From Candidatus Gastranaerophilales bacterium (GTDB lineage: Bacteria; Cyanobacteriota; Vampirovibrionia; Gastranaerophilales; Gastranaerophilaceae), in the NCBI GenBank assembly GCA_905236775.1, contig CAJOOM010000076.1, positions 1 to 36,737 on the forward strand: DNA of 36,737 bases. The letters are read 5' to 3'. Shown here in pieces: positions 23,660-31,677 of the stretch; the first letter of the stretch is position 1; each line of letters opens with the position of its first letter. Made by a program: the position numbers and the translations under genes. Below the pieces are notes generated by a model that saw only the letters and a list, made by a program, of their open reading frames with translations, did not search any database and was not told the DNA's origin.

Positions 23660-25435
23660 TTATTGTTTATTTACTGTACTCTTAATATGAAGTTCTCTCA
23701 TTTGTTGAAGTGAAGCTTCGCCCGGAGCATCCGACATTAAGCATTTTGCACTTGCATTTTTCGGGAATGCAATTACGTCACGGATGGATTCCGTTCTGCA
23801 TAATAGTGCAACAAGTCTATCCAAACCGATTGCCAAACCTGCATGCGGTGGTGTGCCATATTGAAGAGCATTAACCATAAATCCGAATTTTTCTGTTGCT
23901 TCTTCTTCTGTTAGTCCTAAAGCTTTAAAGATTTTCTTTTGAACTTCAGAAGAGTGAATTCTGACAGAGCCACCGCCTAATTCAGTACCGTTATAAACGA
24001 TATCATAAGCGATTGATTTAACATTTCCTAAATCTCCGCTATCGAGCTTATCTAAGTCATCCAAGTTTGGAGATGTAAATGGGTGGTGCATTGCCATGTA
24101 TCTGCCTTCTTCATCAGACCATTCGAACATCGGGAAGTCTACTACCCAAAGAAGATTGTGTTTGCTTTCGTCAATTAGGTTTAATGATTTACCAAAGTGA
24201 AGTCTTAATCTACCCATAATATCGTAAACAAGTTTTGGCTTATCTGCTACGAAGAAGATTATATCGCCTGCTTGAGCTTGGGCACGTTCTTGAATAGCTT
24301 TAGCTTGCTCTTCCGTAACGAATTTAAGAACAGGAGATTTAGCTGTTCCGTCTTCTTGGTAAATTATGTTAGCCAATGCTTTAGCACCAAATGATACTGC
24401 AAGTTTTGTAATATCGTCAATATCTTTTCTTGAGTATTTAGCACCGCCGGGGATTCTTATACCGCGCACAATACCACCATCAAGAAGAGTCTTTTTAACA
24501 ATCTCAAAATTAGATTCTAAAATAATATCACCGATATCAAATAATTCTAAGCCAAATCTTGTATCCGGCTTATCTGAACCATATCTGTCCATAGCTTCCT
24601 GCCAAGGCATTTGAATAAACGGAGGTTTAATATCAACACCAGCAGCTTTGAACGCGTCTACCAGCAAGCCTTCAACTGTTTCAATAACGTCTTGTTGTTT
24701 TACAAACGACAATTCCATATCAATCTGAGTAAATTCAGGTTGTCTATCAGCTCTTAGGTCTTCATCTCTAAAACATTTAGCGATTTGATAGTATCTTTCA
24801 ATACCGCCAACCATCAATAATTGTTTAAAGATTTGAGGTGATTGAGGAAGCGCAAAGAACTTACCCGGTTGAACTCTTGATGGAACAAGGTAATCTCTTG
24901 CACCTTCAGGAGTAGTCTTTATCAAAATCGGTGTTTCTACTTCTAAAAATTCTTTATTATTCAAGTAATTTCTAACCGCTTGAACAATATTATGGCGAAC
25001 TTTCAAATTGTTAAGCATTTTTTCGTTTCTAATATCAAGATAACGATATTTTAAACGAACATCTTCCGAAACATTTTCATCACCAAGTACAAAAGGTAAT
25101 ACTTTTGACTCAGATAATATATTTACCCCATCAGGATACATTTCAACTTGTCCAGTCGGATATTTTTCGTTATATGTTTCTTCAGGTCTTTTAGAAATTT
25201 TACCGTGAACCTGAATTACATATTCGCTTTTAACTTTAGAAAATACTTCGTGAACTTTAGGATTAACTTGAGGGTTAGCTACAAGTTGGAAAAATCCGCT
25301 TCTATCGCGAAGTTCTATAAACAAAATTCCGCCTAAATCGCGAACGGTTGAAACCCAACCGCAAAGAGTAACTTCTTCATTTAAGTTTGTGAGGTTTAAT
25401 TCCCCGCAATTTTTCGATTTCATACTTGTTTTCAA
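23660..25435 (-). CDS. aspS: Aspartate--tRNA ligase (AspRS)
   Basis: Class II aminoacyl-tRNA synthetase that charges tRNA-Asp. The N-terminal OB-fold anticodon-binding domain begins GELNLTNLNEEVTLCGWVST. Class II motif 2 is CFRDEDLRADRQPEFTQID. The bacterial GAD-type insertion domain lies about residues 290-420. Motif 3 is GLAIGLDRLVALL near the C-terminus, followed by IRDVIAFPKNASAKCLMSDAP. Length 591 aa is normal. The TTG at 25435 follows GGGAG with 8-nt spacing, better than the ATG four codons later. It is a single gene. Confidence 0.97.
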   Translation of the reverse strand: MKTSMKSKNCGELNLTNLNEEVTLCGWVSTVRDLGGILFIELRDRSGFFQLVANPQVNPKVHEVFSKVKSEYVIQVHGKISKRPEETYNEKYPTGQVEMYPDGVNILSESKVLPFVLGDENVSEDVRLKYRYLDIRNEKMLNNLKVRHNIVQAVRNYLNNKEFLEVETPILIKTTPEGARDYLVPSRVQPGKFFALPQSPQIFKQLLMVGGIERYYQIAKCFRDEDLRADRQPEFTQIDMELSFVKQQDVIETVEGLLVDAFKAAGVDIKPPFIQMPWQEAMDRYGSDKPDTRFGLELFDIGDIILESNFEIVKKTLLDGGIVRGIRIPGGAKYSRKDIDDITKLAVSFGAKALANIIYQEDGTAKSPVLKFVTEEQAKAIQERAQAQAGDIIFFVADKPKLVYDIMGRLRLHFGKSLNLIDESKHNLLWVVDFPMFEWSDEEGRYMAMHHPFTSPNLDDLDKLDSGDLGNVKSIAYDIVYNGTELGGGSVRIHSSEVQKKIFKALGLTEEEATEKFGFMVNALQYGTPPHAGLAIGLDRLVALLCRTESIRDVIAFPKNASAKCLMSDAPGEASLQQMRELHIKSTVNKQ

Positions 25436-25566
25436 TTTATTATCTCCCTATTTATATTTTCGCATTTACTTTTAGAAATACTCCAAACAGGGGTAAATGT
25501 AAAGAGCAAAGTTAATAAGGTACACACGATTCAACTCACTTTTTATTTTAAGTAATTCTTAACAAC

Positions 25567-25592
25567 AAAAAGGCGGATTTTTCATCTCCGCC
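25567..25592 (-). terminator. Terminator of the Gly/Tyr/Met-rich protein gene
   Basis: Minus strand: GGCGGA, 9-nt loop, TCCGCC, then TTTTTGTTGTT. It is GC-rich against an AT-rich background and lies 32 nt beyond the stop codon at 25624. Confidence 0.85.
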
Positions 25593-25623
25593 AAAAGTAA
25601 GTTTATAAGAAAAGAAAGGAAAA

Positions 25624-26574
25624 TTATGTCCTGTTATATTGCCAAACTCCGGTATTTACAACATTATAGATTGCTGCAGCAATTGCTGCCCATTTAGCGA
25701 CTTTCATACCTTTCATAAAAGATATTTGTTTAGGGAATAACGTTTTCAAGGCTGTTGTTCCACCTAAAGTCAAACCGCCTCCTACCAAAGCTCCAGTTGT
25801 TGCAGCAGATGCCACTTCACCTACATATTCGGCTTTTTTCTTGCTGCCTGTATCATTTATGCCATTACCAAAGAGTTGGTTTAGAGTTTGTTCTGCATTT
25901 AATTTATTATGTCCGTGGTTACCTAACCAATAATTGTTCCATCCATGCTGGAATGAAGTTTCACCGAATGCTCTAATATCACTTCTCAAATCGGGTTTAA
26001 CACCATTTTGAAAATTCTTGCCAATTTCAGAATACATTATATTTATGTATTCATTCAAATTACTTGCTAAGTTTACACTGCCTTCCGGTGTATTAAGATA
26101 ATTGCTGTATTTATTTATAATTTCTTGTTTTAATTCATAGAATTTTTGGACAACGCTATCAGAATGACCTTGTCTAATTTCGTCATAAATATCTCTTATT
26201 CCTTTTTTAACAAAACCATCTGACATAACTTTTAATAAGAATGTTTGTTCATGGTCATTAAGATTTGCAACTTCAGCAAGCTGCTGTTTTCTGTGCATTT
26301 CTGTCGTATGGTCTAATCGTTGTTTTTCCAAATCTTCTTGGAATTTATTGTACTCTTTTAAGGCTTCCATCTGGGTTTGCATAAAAGTACCACCATACAT
26401 TCCCATTGCAGGATTATTCATCATCATAGCTGAAGAATAGTCTAACATAGGATTCATCATTCCATAACTTCCATAATTGCCATAACCGCTATACAAAGCA
26501 TAGGACATTGGGTCATAGTAAGAACCGAAGTTACATCCGAAGTTATCTATTGGTGATATGCTATTGTCTGGCAT
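25624..26574 (-). CDS. Unknown protein, 316 aa, with Gly/Tyr/Met-rich N-terminus and hydrophobic C-terminus
   Basis: Residues 1-65 are of low complexity (CNFGSYYDPMSYALYSGYGN, then repeated MMN/MYGG). Residues about 65-110 are a charged helix (EYNKFQEDLEKQRLDHTTEM). A helical domain of unknown type follows to about residue 235. The last 70 residues hold two hydrophobic segments: AATTGALVGGGLTLGGTT, glycine-zipper-like, and AKWAAIAAAIYNVVNTGVW. No signal peptide. I recognise no family; the C-terminus may insert in a membrane. ATG follows AGGAGG. The gene has its own copy-C promoter and terminator. The shared promoter suggests a link with the AAA+ pair. Confidence 0.8.
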   Translation of the reverse strand: MPDNSISPIDNFGCNFGSYYDPMSYALYSGYGNYGSYGMMNPMLDYSSAMMMNNPAMGMYGGTFMQTQMEALKEYNKFQEDLEKQRLDHTTEMHRKQQLAEVANLNDHEQTFLLKVMSDGFVKKGIRDIYDEIRQGHSDSVVQKFYELKQEIINKYSNYLNTPEGSVNLASNLNEYINIMYSEIGKNFQNGVKPDLRSDIRAFGETSFQHGWNNYWLGNHGHNKLNAEQTLNQLFGNGINDTGSKKKAEYVGEVASAATTGALVGGGLTLGGTTALKTLFPKQISFMKGMKVAKWAAIAAAIYNVVNTGVWQYNRT

Positions 26575-26620
26575 AATAGCCTCCTACAAGTTTTAACTAA
26601 CCTATTTTTACCTTACACTT

Positions 26621-26683
26621 ATATAAAGTATTTTATTTTTTAGAAATTGACTTTTTTTAACAATTTTGTAACAAAACTTTACA
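26621..26683 (-). promoter_or_regulatory. Shared three-box promoter, copy C
   Basis: Minus strand: TGTAAAGT (26683-26676), 24 nt, GTCAATTT (26651-26644), 16 nt, TTTATAT (26627-26621). A second upstream box, TGTTACAA (26673-26666), sits one helical turn closer. The gene start is at 26574. Confidence 0.65.
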
Positions 26684-26751
26684 ATTAAATTTTATTTATT
26701 ATTAAATGCTTTTGTAGTAACATAATTTGGTAGTAATTATGGGGATTTATA

Positions 26752-27477
26752 ATGAGAATTGAGGCATACAATCTGGTTAAAATATACGGTGACAGAAGTG
26801 TTGTAAATGATGTCACCTTTTATATAGATAAAGGAGAAGTTGTTTGTTTACTTGGTCCGAATGGTGCGGGTAAAACTACTACTTTTTACATGATAGTAGG
26901 TCTAATAAAACCGAATAAGGGTAGTGTTCTTCTTGATGGAAAAGAGATTACAGCATGGCCTATGAACTTGAGAGCAAAAGCAGGAATAGGATATTTGCCA
27001 CAAGAAAACTCAATATTTAGGAAATTAACTGTTGAAAAGAATATTCAGCTTGTATTAGAAATGAATGAAAAGCTTACGGTTAATGAAAAAAAAGCAAAGC
27101 TAGAAGAACTGCTTAATGAATTTGGTGTAGAAAGATTGAGAAAATATTCAGCGGTTTCACTCTCAGGAGGTGAAAGAAGACGTGTAGAAATTGCTCGCGC
27201 ACTAGCTGCAAGTCCGGATTTTATGCTTTTGGATGAACCTTTCGCAGGTATTGACCCTATAGCAATCGGAGATATTAAGGATAATATTAGAAAAATATCT
27301 AAAGAAAAAGGATTAGGAGTTTTAATTACCGATCACAATCCTAAGGCTACATTGTCGATTACTGATAGGGCATATGTAATATTTGACGGTAAAATAAAGA
27401 TTGAAGGTAGAAGCGAAGAGGTTGCAAACGATTCTGTTGCAAAAGAATTTTATTTAGGAAAGGACTTTAAGCTTTAA
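26752..27477 (+). CDS. lptB: LPS export ABC transporter ATP-binding protein LptB
   Basis: Cytoplasmic ATPase that powers LptB2FG, which lifts LPS-type lipids from the inner membrane. Walker A is GPNGAGKTT (about 35-43), signature LSGGERRRVEIARAL and Walker B FMLLDEPFAGIDPIA. ITDHNPKATLSITDRAYVI carries the switch His in the form typical of LptB. Length 241 aa is standard. It is followed after 1 nt by an LptF/LptG permease gene, confirming the assignment. Confidence 0.95.
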   Translation: MRIEAYNLVKIYGDRSVVNDVTFYIDKGEVVCLLGPNGAGKTTTFYMIVGLIKPNKGSVLLDGKEITAWPMNLRAKAGIGYLPQENSIFRKLTVEKNIQLVLEMNEKLTVNEKKAKLEELLNEFGVERLRKYSAVSLSGGERRRVEIARALAASPDFMLLDEPFAGIDPIAIGDIKDNIRKISKEKGLGVLITDHNPKATLSITDRAYVIFDGKIKIEGRSEEVANDSVAKEFYLGKDFKL

Positions 27478-27478
27478 T

Positions 27479-28603
27479 ATGAAAAAGTTTTTTACCGTTT
27501 ATGATAGGTATATATTTAATCAAGTTCTTATGACAACAATTGTTGCTATTCTTTTGTTTACGATTGTTTGGATAGCTCCTGAAATGCTTTTAAATACAAT
27601 AAAGAAGATTCTTGAAGGAACATATACTGTTAAAATGGGGGTAATGGTATTATTATATGAACTTCCGAAAATCTTTGGTAAAGCTTTTCCTGTGGGTTTG
27701 CTTTTAGGCTCTTTATTTACATTTGATAAATTGAGCAAAGATTCAGAATTAACGATTTTTAGAGCAGTAGGAATGTCTTTTTTCAGAATATTAAGACCTG
27801 TTTTGGTTTTAAGTATAATTGTCACCGGTCTCTGTTTCGTAACATATGACAAATGGATTCCGTATTCTTGTCAGAAATTGCAAGAAATAAAAGGTGCACA
27901 AATATTGACACAATTTATATATACAATAAAAGATGAAAATCATCACCCTGACACTGCTGTAATAGTTTCTAAGTTTAAAGATAACACAATGAATGATGTT
28001 ATAGTTATGAATTTTTCTAAAGAAGTTTTTGATGATTTACATGGACTTTCTAATATTTTAGTTGGTGAAGTAGGGAAATATGATACAGACGAGGATGGAA
28101 ATCCTTGTTGGAAACTTAATAAAGTAACATTATATGATATTGATGAAAATGGAATTTTTAAAGATATAAGAAAATATAAAACAGTAGAAATTCTAAATGG
28201 TCATCATGCACAAGATGCCTATACAATTATGATAAATTCAACAAAGCGAGATAGAGATATAACCAATAAAGATTTAAAGCAATATGTAAGTTTACTAAAA
28301 CGCGGGAATTTAGATGAAGAATACAGACTAATGTTTAATAAGTATCTTCAAAGATTTTTTCATCCTTTTGTATGTATTTTACTTGCAGTTTTAGGATGTT
28401 TGTTAGGATTTTCAAAACCTAGAGAACAGAGGCTTATTGGTTTTACTATAGCAATAGGAAGTATTTTTATTTATTATATTACACTTCCGTTCTTTGATTT
28501 ACTCGCAGAAAAAGGTATTTTGCCGCCTTTAATTACAGCAGCATTCCCGCCAATAGCTTTTTTATGTGCTATATTTATGTTTTACAAAACAAAGGATTTA
28601 TAA
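27479..28603 (+). CDS. LptF/LptG-family lipopolysaccharide export permease (second copy)
   Basis: Partner of LptB in the inner membrane. It begins FFTVYDRYIFNQVLMTTIVA, and the early block has DSELTIFRAVGMSFFRI, equivalent to the NSEITVMRACGIS of the copy at 9557. Membrane segments lie at about 15-35, 55-75 and 100-120, and three near the C-terminus (from about 295). A periplasmic beta domain lies between. Length 374 aa. The start is 1 nt after the lptB stop, so expression is coupled. F or G identity is undecided. Confidence 0.9.
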   Translation: MKKFFTVYDRYIFNQVLMTTIVAILLFTIVWIAPEMLLNTIKKILEGTYTVKMGVMVLLYELPKIFGKAFPVGLLLGSLFTFDKLSKDSELTIFRAVGMSFFRILRPVLVLSIIVTGLCFVTYDKWIPYSCQKLQEIKGAQILTQFIYTIKDENHHPDTAVIVSKFKDNTMNDVIVMNFSKEVFDDLHGLSNILVGEVGKYDTDEDGNPCWKLNKVTLYDIDENGIFKDIRKYKTVEILNGHHAQDAYTIMINSTKRDRDITNKDLKQYVSLLKRGNLDEEYRLMFNKYLQRFFHPFVCILLAVLGCLLGFSKPREQRLIGFTIAIGSIFIYYITLPFFDLLAEKGILPPLITAAFPPIAFLCAIFMFYKTKDL

Positions 28604-28604
28604 T

Positions 28605-29432
28605 ATGAAGAAAATAGTAGTATTTTTATTTGCAATAATTATATGTATAACTTTAACCGGCATGGTTAATGCGTCTCAAATTGAAATGGAGTATGAGAAC
28701 GGAATTTATCATTTTGTATTATCAGGTGATAAAATAAAGAAACAAATTCACTTTGTTTCATCACAAAATTTGATTACAAATAAAGAAGCCCACGCAAAAG
28801 GAGGTTCGATATTAACAATTAATGCCGGATTTTTTGACCCCAAAAATCAAAAAACAATATCATACATTGTTAATGACTCACAAACTGTAGAAGATCCTCT
28901 TTTCAATGATTCATTAATGACTAATCCTGTATTAAGACGGAATATGCAGAAAATATTGAATAGAAGTGAATTTAGAATACTTGATTGTGATAGTAAGTTA
29001 AAGTATGAAATAGCTCAGCATAATGCCAATGTTGATTTTTTGTGTTCTGTCGTAACTTCTGCACAAGGTGGTCCTCAACTTCTTCCGAATTTAAGATTAG
29101 AAGAAGAATTTTTTATTGTAAAAGACGCAGAAGGTAACGTAATAAGAGAATCAGCTTCTGTATTACATAAAACGCCGAGAACACTGGTCGGGATAAAAAA
29201 CTTAGCAAAAAATCAACAAGAAATGCATATTTTTATAGTTACAAATGAAAATCCTATGGATATTTTTGAAGCAAGAGATTTATGTAAAAAATATAATTTA
29301 GATACAGCGATGGCATTTGATGGTGGCAGCTCAACATCACTAAATTATAAAAAAATACAAGTTGTGTCTACACAAGATTCCGGAGATACAGGAAGAGCTC
29401 TTAAATCGTTTATGATAGTTCAACCGAAATAA
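28605..29432 (+). CDS. Exported phosphodiester glycosidase family protein (NAGPA-like domain)
   Basis: The ORF track extends upstream into the permease gene. The ATG at 28605 is preferred because it gives a signal peptide (KKIVVFLFAIIICITLTGMV, cleavage near VNA), has AAAGGA upstream, and lies 1 nt after the permease stop. The mature part shows the family signatures GSILTINAGFFDP, RTLVGIK and AMAFDGGSSTSL. The family includes uncovering enzymes and bacterial exopolysaccharide-linked proteins that cleave sugar phosphodiesters. Position as third gene after lptB suggests action on envelope glycans or lipids in the periplasm; substrate unknown. Confidence 0.85.
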   Translation: MKKIVVFLFAIIICITLTGMVNASQIEMEYENGIYHFVLSGDKIKKQIHFVSSQNLITNKEAHAKGGSILTINAGFFDPKNQKTISYIVNDSQTVEDPLFNDSLMTNPVLRRNMQKILNRSEFRILDCDSKLKYEIAQHNANVDFLCSVVTSAQGGPQLLPNLRLEEEFFIVKDAEGNVIRESASVLHKTPRTLVGIKNLAKNQQEMHIFIVTNENPMDIFEARDLCKKYNLDTAMAFDGGSSTSLNYKKIQVVSTQDSGDTGRALKSFMIVQPK

Positions 29433-29434
29433 AA

Positions 29435-30178
29435 TTATAAACGTATAGAACGAAACAGAGTTGAATATTTGTATTCACCATAATATATATTTATATTGAT
29501 AAAATAATTTTCCAAATCATCAACTTCTAGAAAACTTTTTACTGGAGCTTGTCTTTTAGAGTGCTTACGATTACCAAGCTTTTCCAAGCTATTTAAGTGC
29601 CATTTCTGAGAACGTGTAAGTTTTGGCTGTGGAATATGTTCTTCATAAAAGTGCTGAGGAGTAGCACCTTTCTCATAAACAGGAATTATGTGCAAAACTT
29701 TTCCATTCTGTTTGAATAGCATATATGATTTTCCATTATGCTCTCTTGGAGTCAACAAATAGTATCCGGGTTCTATAGTTTGATTTTTAAAATAAATAGC
29801 CGAATTTAGTCTTAACAATGGATATATAGACCATGCTGCATTTTTTGTATCATAATATTCCTCAGGGTCAATTCCATGTAAGTACGAAAAATTTGCCGGT
29901 TCCAATTGATTATATATTTGAGAATAATTTTTTATTGGCTTCACGTTTATTGTTTTTGAATACTTATCGCTTGAATTAAAAGAATTATTTTCATTTGATA
30001 GATCATTCTTTAGAGTATGATAAGGTGTAATTTCATCATCTTCATTATCAATAGTATTTGGATCAATATCATCATAAAATCCAGGAGGTGTTCCGACATG
30101 ACCGCCATTATCTATAGACTCTGCATTTAAAGGTAACGCAAATATCAGCAAAAATATAAACGTTAAATATTTTTTCAT
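29435..30178 (-). CDS. Secreted protein of unknown function, 247 aa
   Basis: A clear signal peptide (KKYLTFIFLLIFALPLNAES, cleavage after LNA) is followed by an acidic, Asn/Asp/Ser-rich linker (about 20-90) and then a compact domain (about 95-247). The latter contains NQTIEPGYYLLTPREHNGK, MLFKQNGKVLHIIPVYEKG and a Lys/Arg-rich segment. I recognise no family. It is convergent with the glycosidase gene (2 nt between stops). No strong ribosome-binding site is seen before ATG. Confidence 0.75.
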   Translation of the reverse strand: MKKYLTFIFLLIFALPLNAESIDNGGHVGTPPGFYDDIDPNTIDNEDDEITPYHTLKNDLSNENNSFNSSDKYSKTINVKPIKNYSQIYNQLEPANFSYLHGIDPEEYYDTKNAAWSIYPLLRLNSAIYFKNQTIEPGYYLLTPREHNGKSYMLFKQNGKVLHIIPVYEKGATPQHFYEEHIPQPKLTRSQKWHLNSLEKLGNRKHSKRQAPVKSFLEVDDLENYFININIYYGEYKYSTLFRSIRL

Positions 30179-30400
30179 AATCTTTATTTTAACAATTTTT
30201 GTTATTAAATCAAGTATTAATTAATGAAAAGTATGCAGAATTATATACACTTGATTTTATTTGGACACTAATGCCTATCAATAATTCAGATTCATTGTCT
30301 TAGAAGCAACTCAACTCACAAAATACTATTTTCAGCAAATAATAAACTTTACTTAATTGTCGATTAATACTAATGATATCTATATTGTTGTACTGGTTTA

Positions 30401-30429
30401 TTGTTTTTGTTAAAATTAGAATGTATATT
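30401..30429 (+). promoter_or_regulatory. Possible promoter of the RND efflux operon
   Basis: TTGTTT (30401-30406), 17 nt, TATATT (30424-30429), 36 nt before the ATG at 30466. The 287-bp gap upstream shows nothing else I can name. The composition is so AT-rich that chance matches are likely. Confidence 0.3.
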
Positions 30430-30465
30430 ATAGTAAGTATATATAGCAAGAAACTTGGAGAGAGC

Positions 30466-31677
30466 ATGAGAAAAAATATTTTCATTATACTAGCGATTAT
30501 TTGCGCACTTATCTTTATGAGATGGACTATTTCACATACTAGCAAATCTGCTTCAGCGAAGCAAAAGCTATCTATGGGAACTCCTTCTGTAACTATTGAA
30601 ACAGTTCAAACAGACAAAGTAAGACGTGAATTCACTGCATCTGCCAGAGTAATGGCAAAATATAGAGTCGATGTTCTAGCTCGTATAAACGGATATTTGA
30701 CAAAAAGTTATTTCAAAGAGGGTGATTTTGTAAAAGCTGGTCAAATTTTATTTGAGATAGAGCCGCAAGAATATGCTTATGCAGCAGGTAAAGCAAAAGG
30801 TAATTTAGAAAATGCTAAAGCGCAACAAGAGTATTACAATAAACAATTAGCCAGATATAAAGAACTTGTAGACAATGATTTTGTCGCCAAATCTGATTAT
30901 GACAATGTTCTAGCACAAAGAAATGCTTATAATGCTCAAGTTCAAAGCATGGAAAGTGCATACAGAGATGCCCAAAGGAATCTCGGTTATACTCATATAA
31001 AATCACCTGTTGATGGTAGAGTGGGTATTATTGACGTAACTGTAGGAAACTATGTATCAATGAACAGTCGACCATTAACGACTATTAATAGTTCAAATCC
31101 AATGTATATAACATTTCCACTTGAATCAAAGGATTATGCAGAACTTGTAAGAATTGACGGCGGAGCAAACGTTGAACGAGAAGTCGAATATATATTCAGT
31201 TCCGGACAAAAATATAAATATAAAGGTGTACAAGATTTCTATGATAATAAGGTTGATGAATCAACCGGTGCTATAACTCTTAGAGCAACTTTCCCGAATC
31301 CTAATGATGAACTTTTGCAAGGTGATTTTGGAAGAATTATAATTTATTCTAATAAAGAAGACGAACTTCCAATCGTTCCACAATCAGCTACTATGGAGAA
31401 TCAAGAAGGTCTATATGTACTCATTATGGATGAAGAAAACCTTCCACGTTTATCTTACATTAAAACAATGGGACAAGTAGGAACGAATTGGGTTGTTTAT
31501 GATGGAGTTAAAAAAGGAGATAGAATTATAACAACAGGTATGCAAAAGGTAATTCCTGGTTCTCCTGTAAGAGAGGTTAAAAATACAGCGCAAGGTGAGA
31601 CAAAACAAGTTAAAAAAACTAATATATTTGTGCGTATAGTTAACAAAATAAAAAAAATACTCGGAGGGAATAAATAA
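30466..31677 (+). CDS. RND efflux pump periplasmic adaptor (membrane fusion protein)
   Basis: Periplasmic adaptor linking an RND pump to an outer-membrane channel. The ATG at 30466 is chosen over the track start at 30373 because GGAGAG lies just before it and it opens a membrane anchor (RKNIFIILAIICALIFMRW). No lipoprotein Cys is seen, so it stays anchored by the helix. The lipoyl half is LARINGYLTKSYFKEGDFVK. A coiled-coil hairpin spans about 100-165, and GYTHIKSPVDGRVGIIDVTV is the second lipoyl half, followed by beta-barrel and membrane-proximal domains. The stop overlaps the pump start (TAATG). Confidence 0.92.
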   Translation: MRKNIFIILAIICALIFMRWTISHTSKSASAKQKLSMGTPSVTIETVQTDKVRREFTASARVMAKYRVDVLARINGYLTKSYFKEGDFVKAGQILFEIEPQEYAYAAGKAKGNLENAKAQQEYYNKQLARYKELVDNDFVAKSDYDNVLAQRNAYNAQVQSMESAYRDAQRNLGYTHIKSPVDGRVGIIDVTVGNYVSMNSRPLTTINSSNPMYITFPLESKDYAELVRIDGGANVEREVEYIFSSGQKYKYKGVQDFYDNKVDESTGAITLRATFPNPNDELLQGDFGRIIIYSNKEDELPIVPQSATMENQEGLYVLIMDEENLPRLSYIKTMGQVGTNWVVYDGVKKGDRIITTGMQKVIPGSPVREVKNTAQGETKQVKKTNIFVRIVNKIKKILGGNK

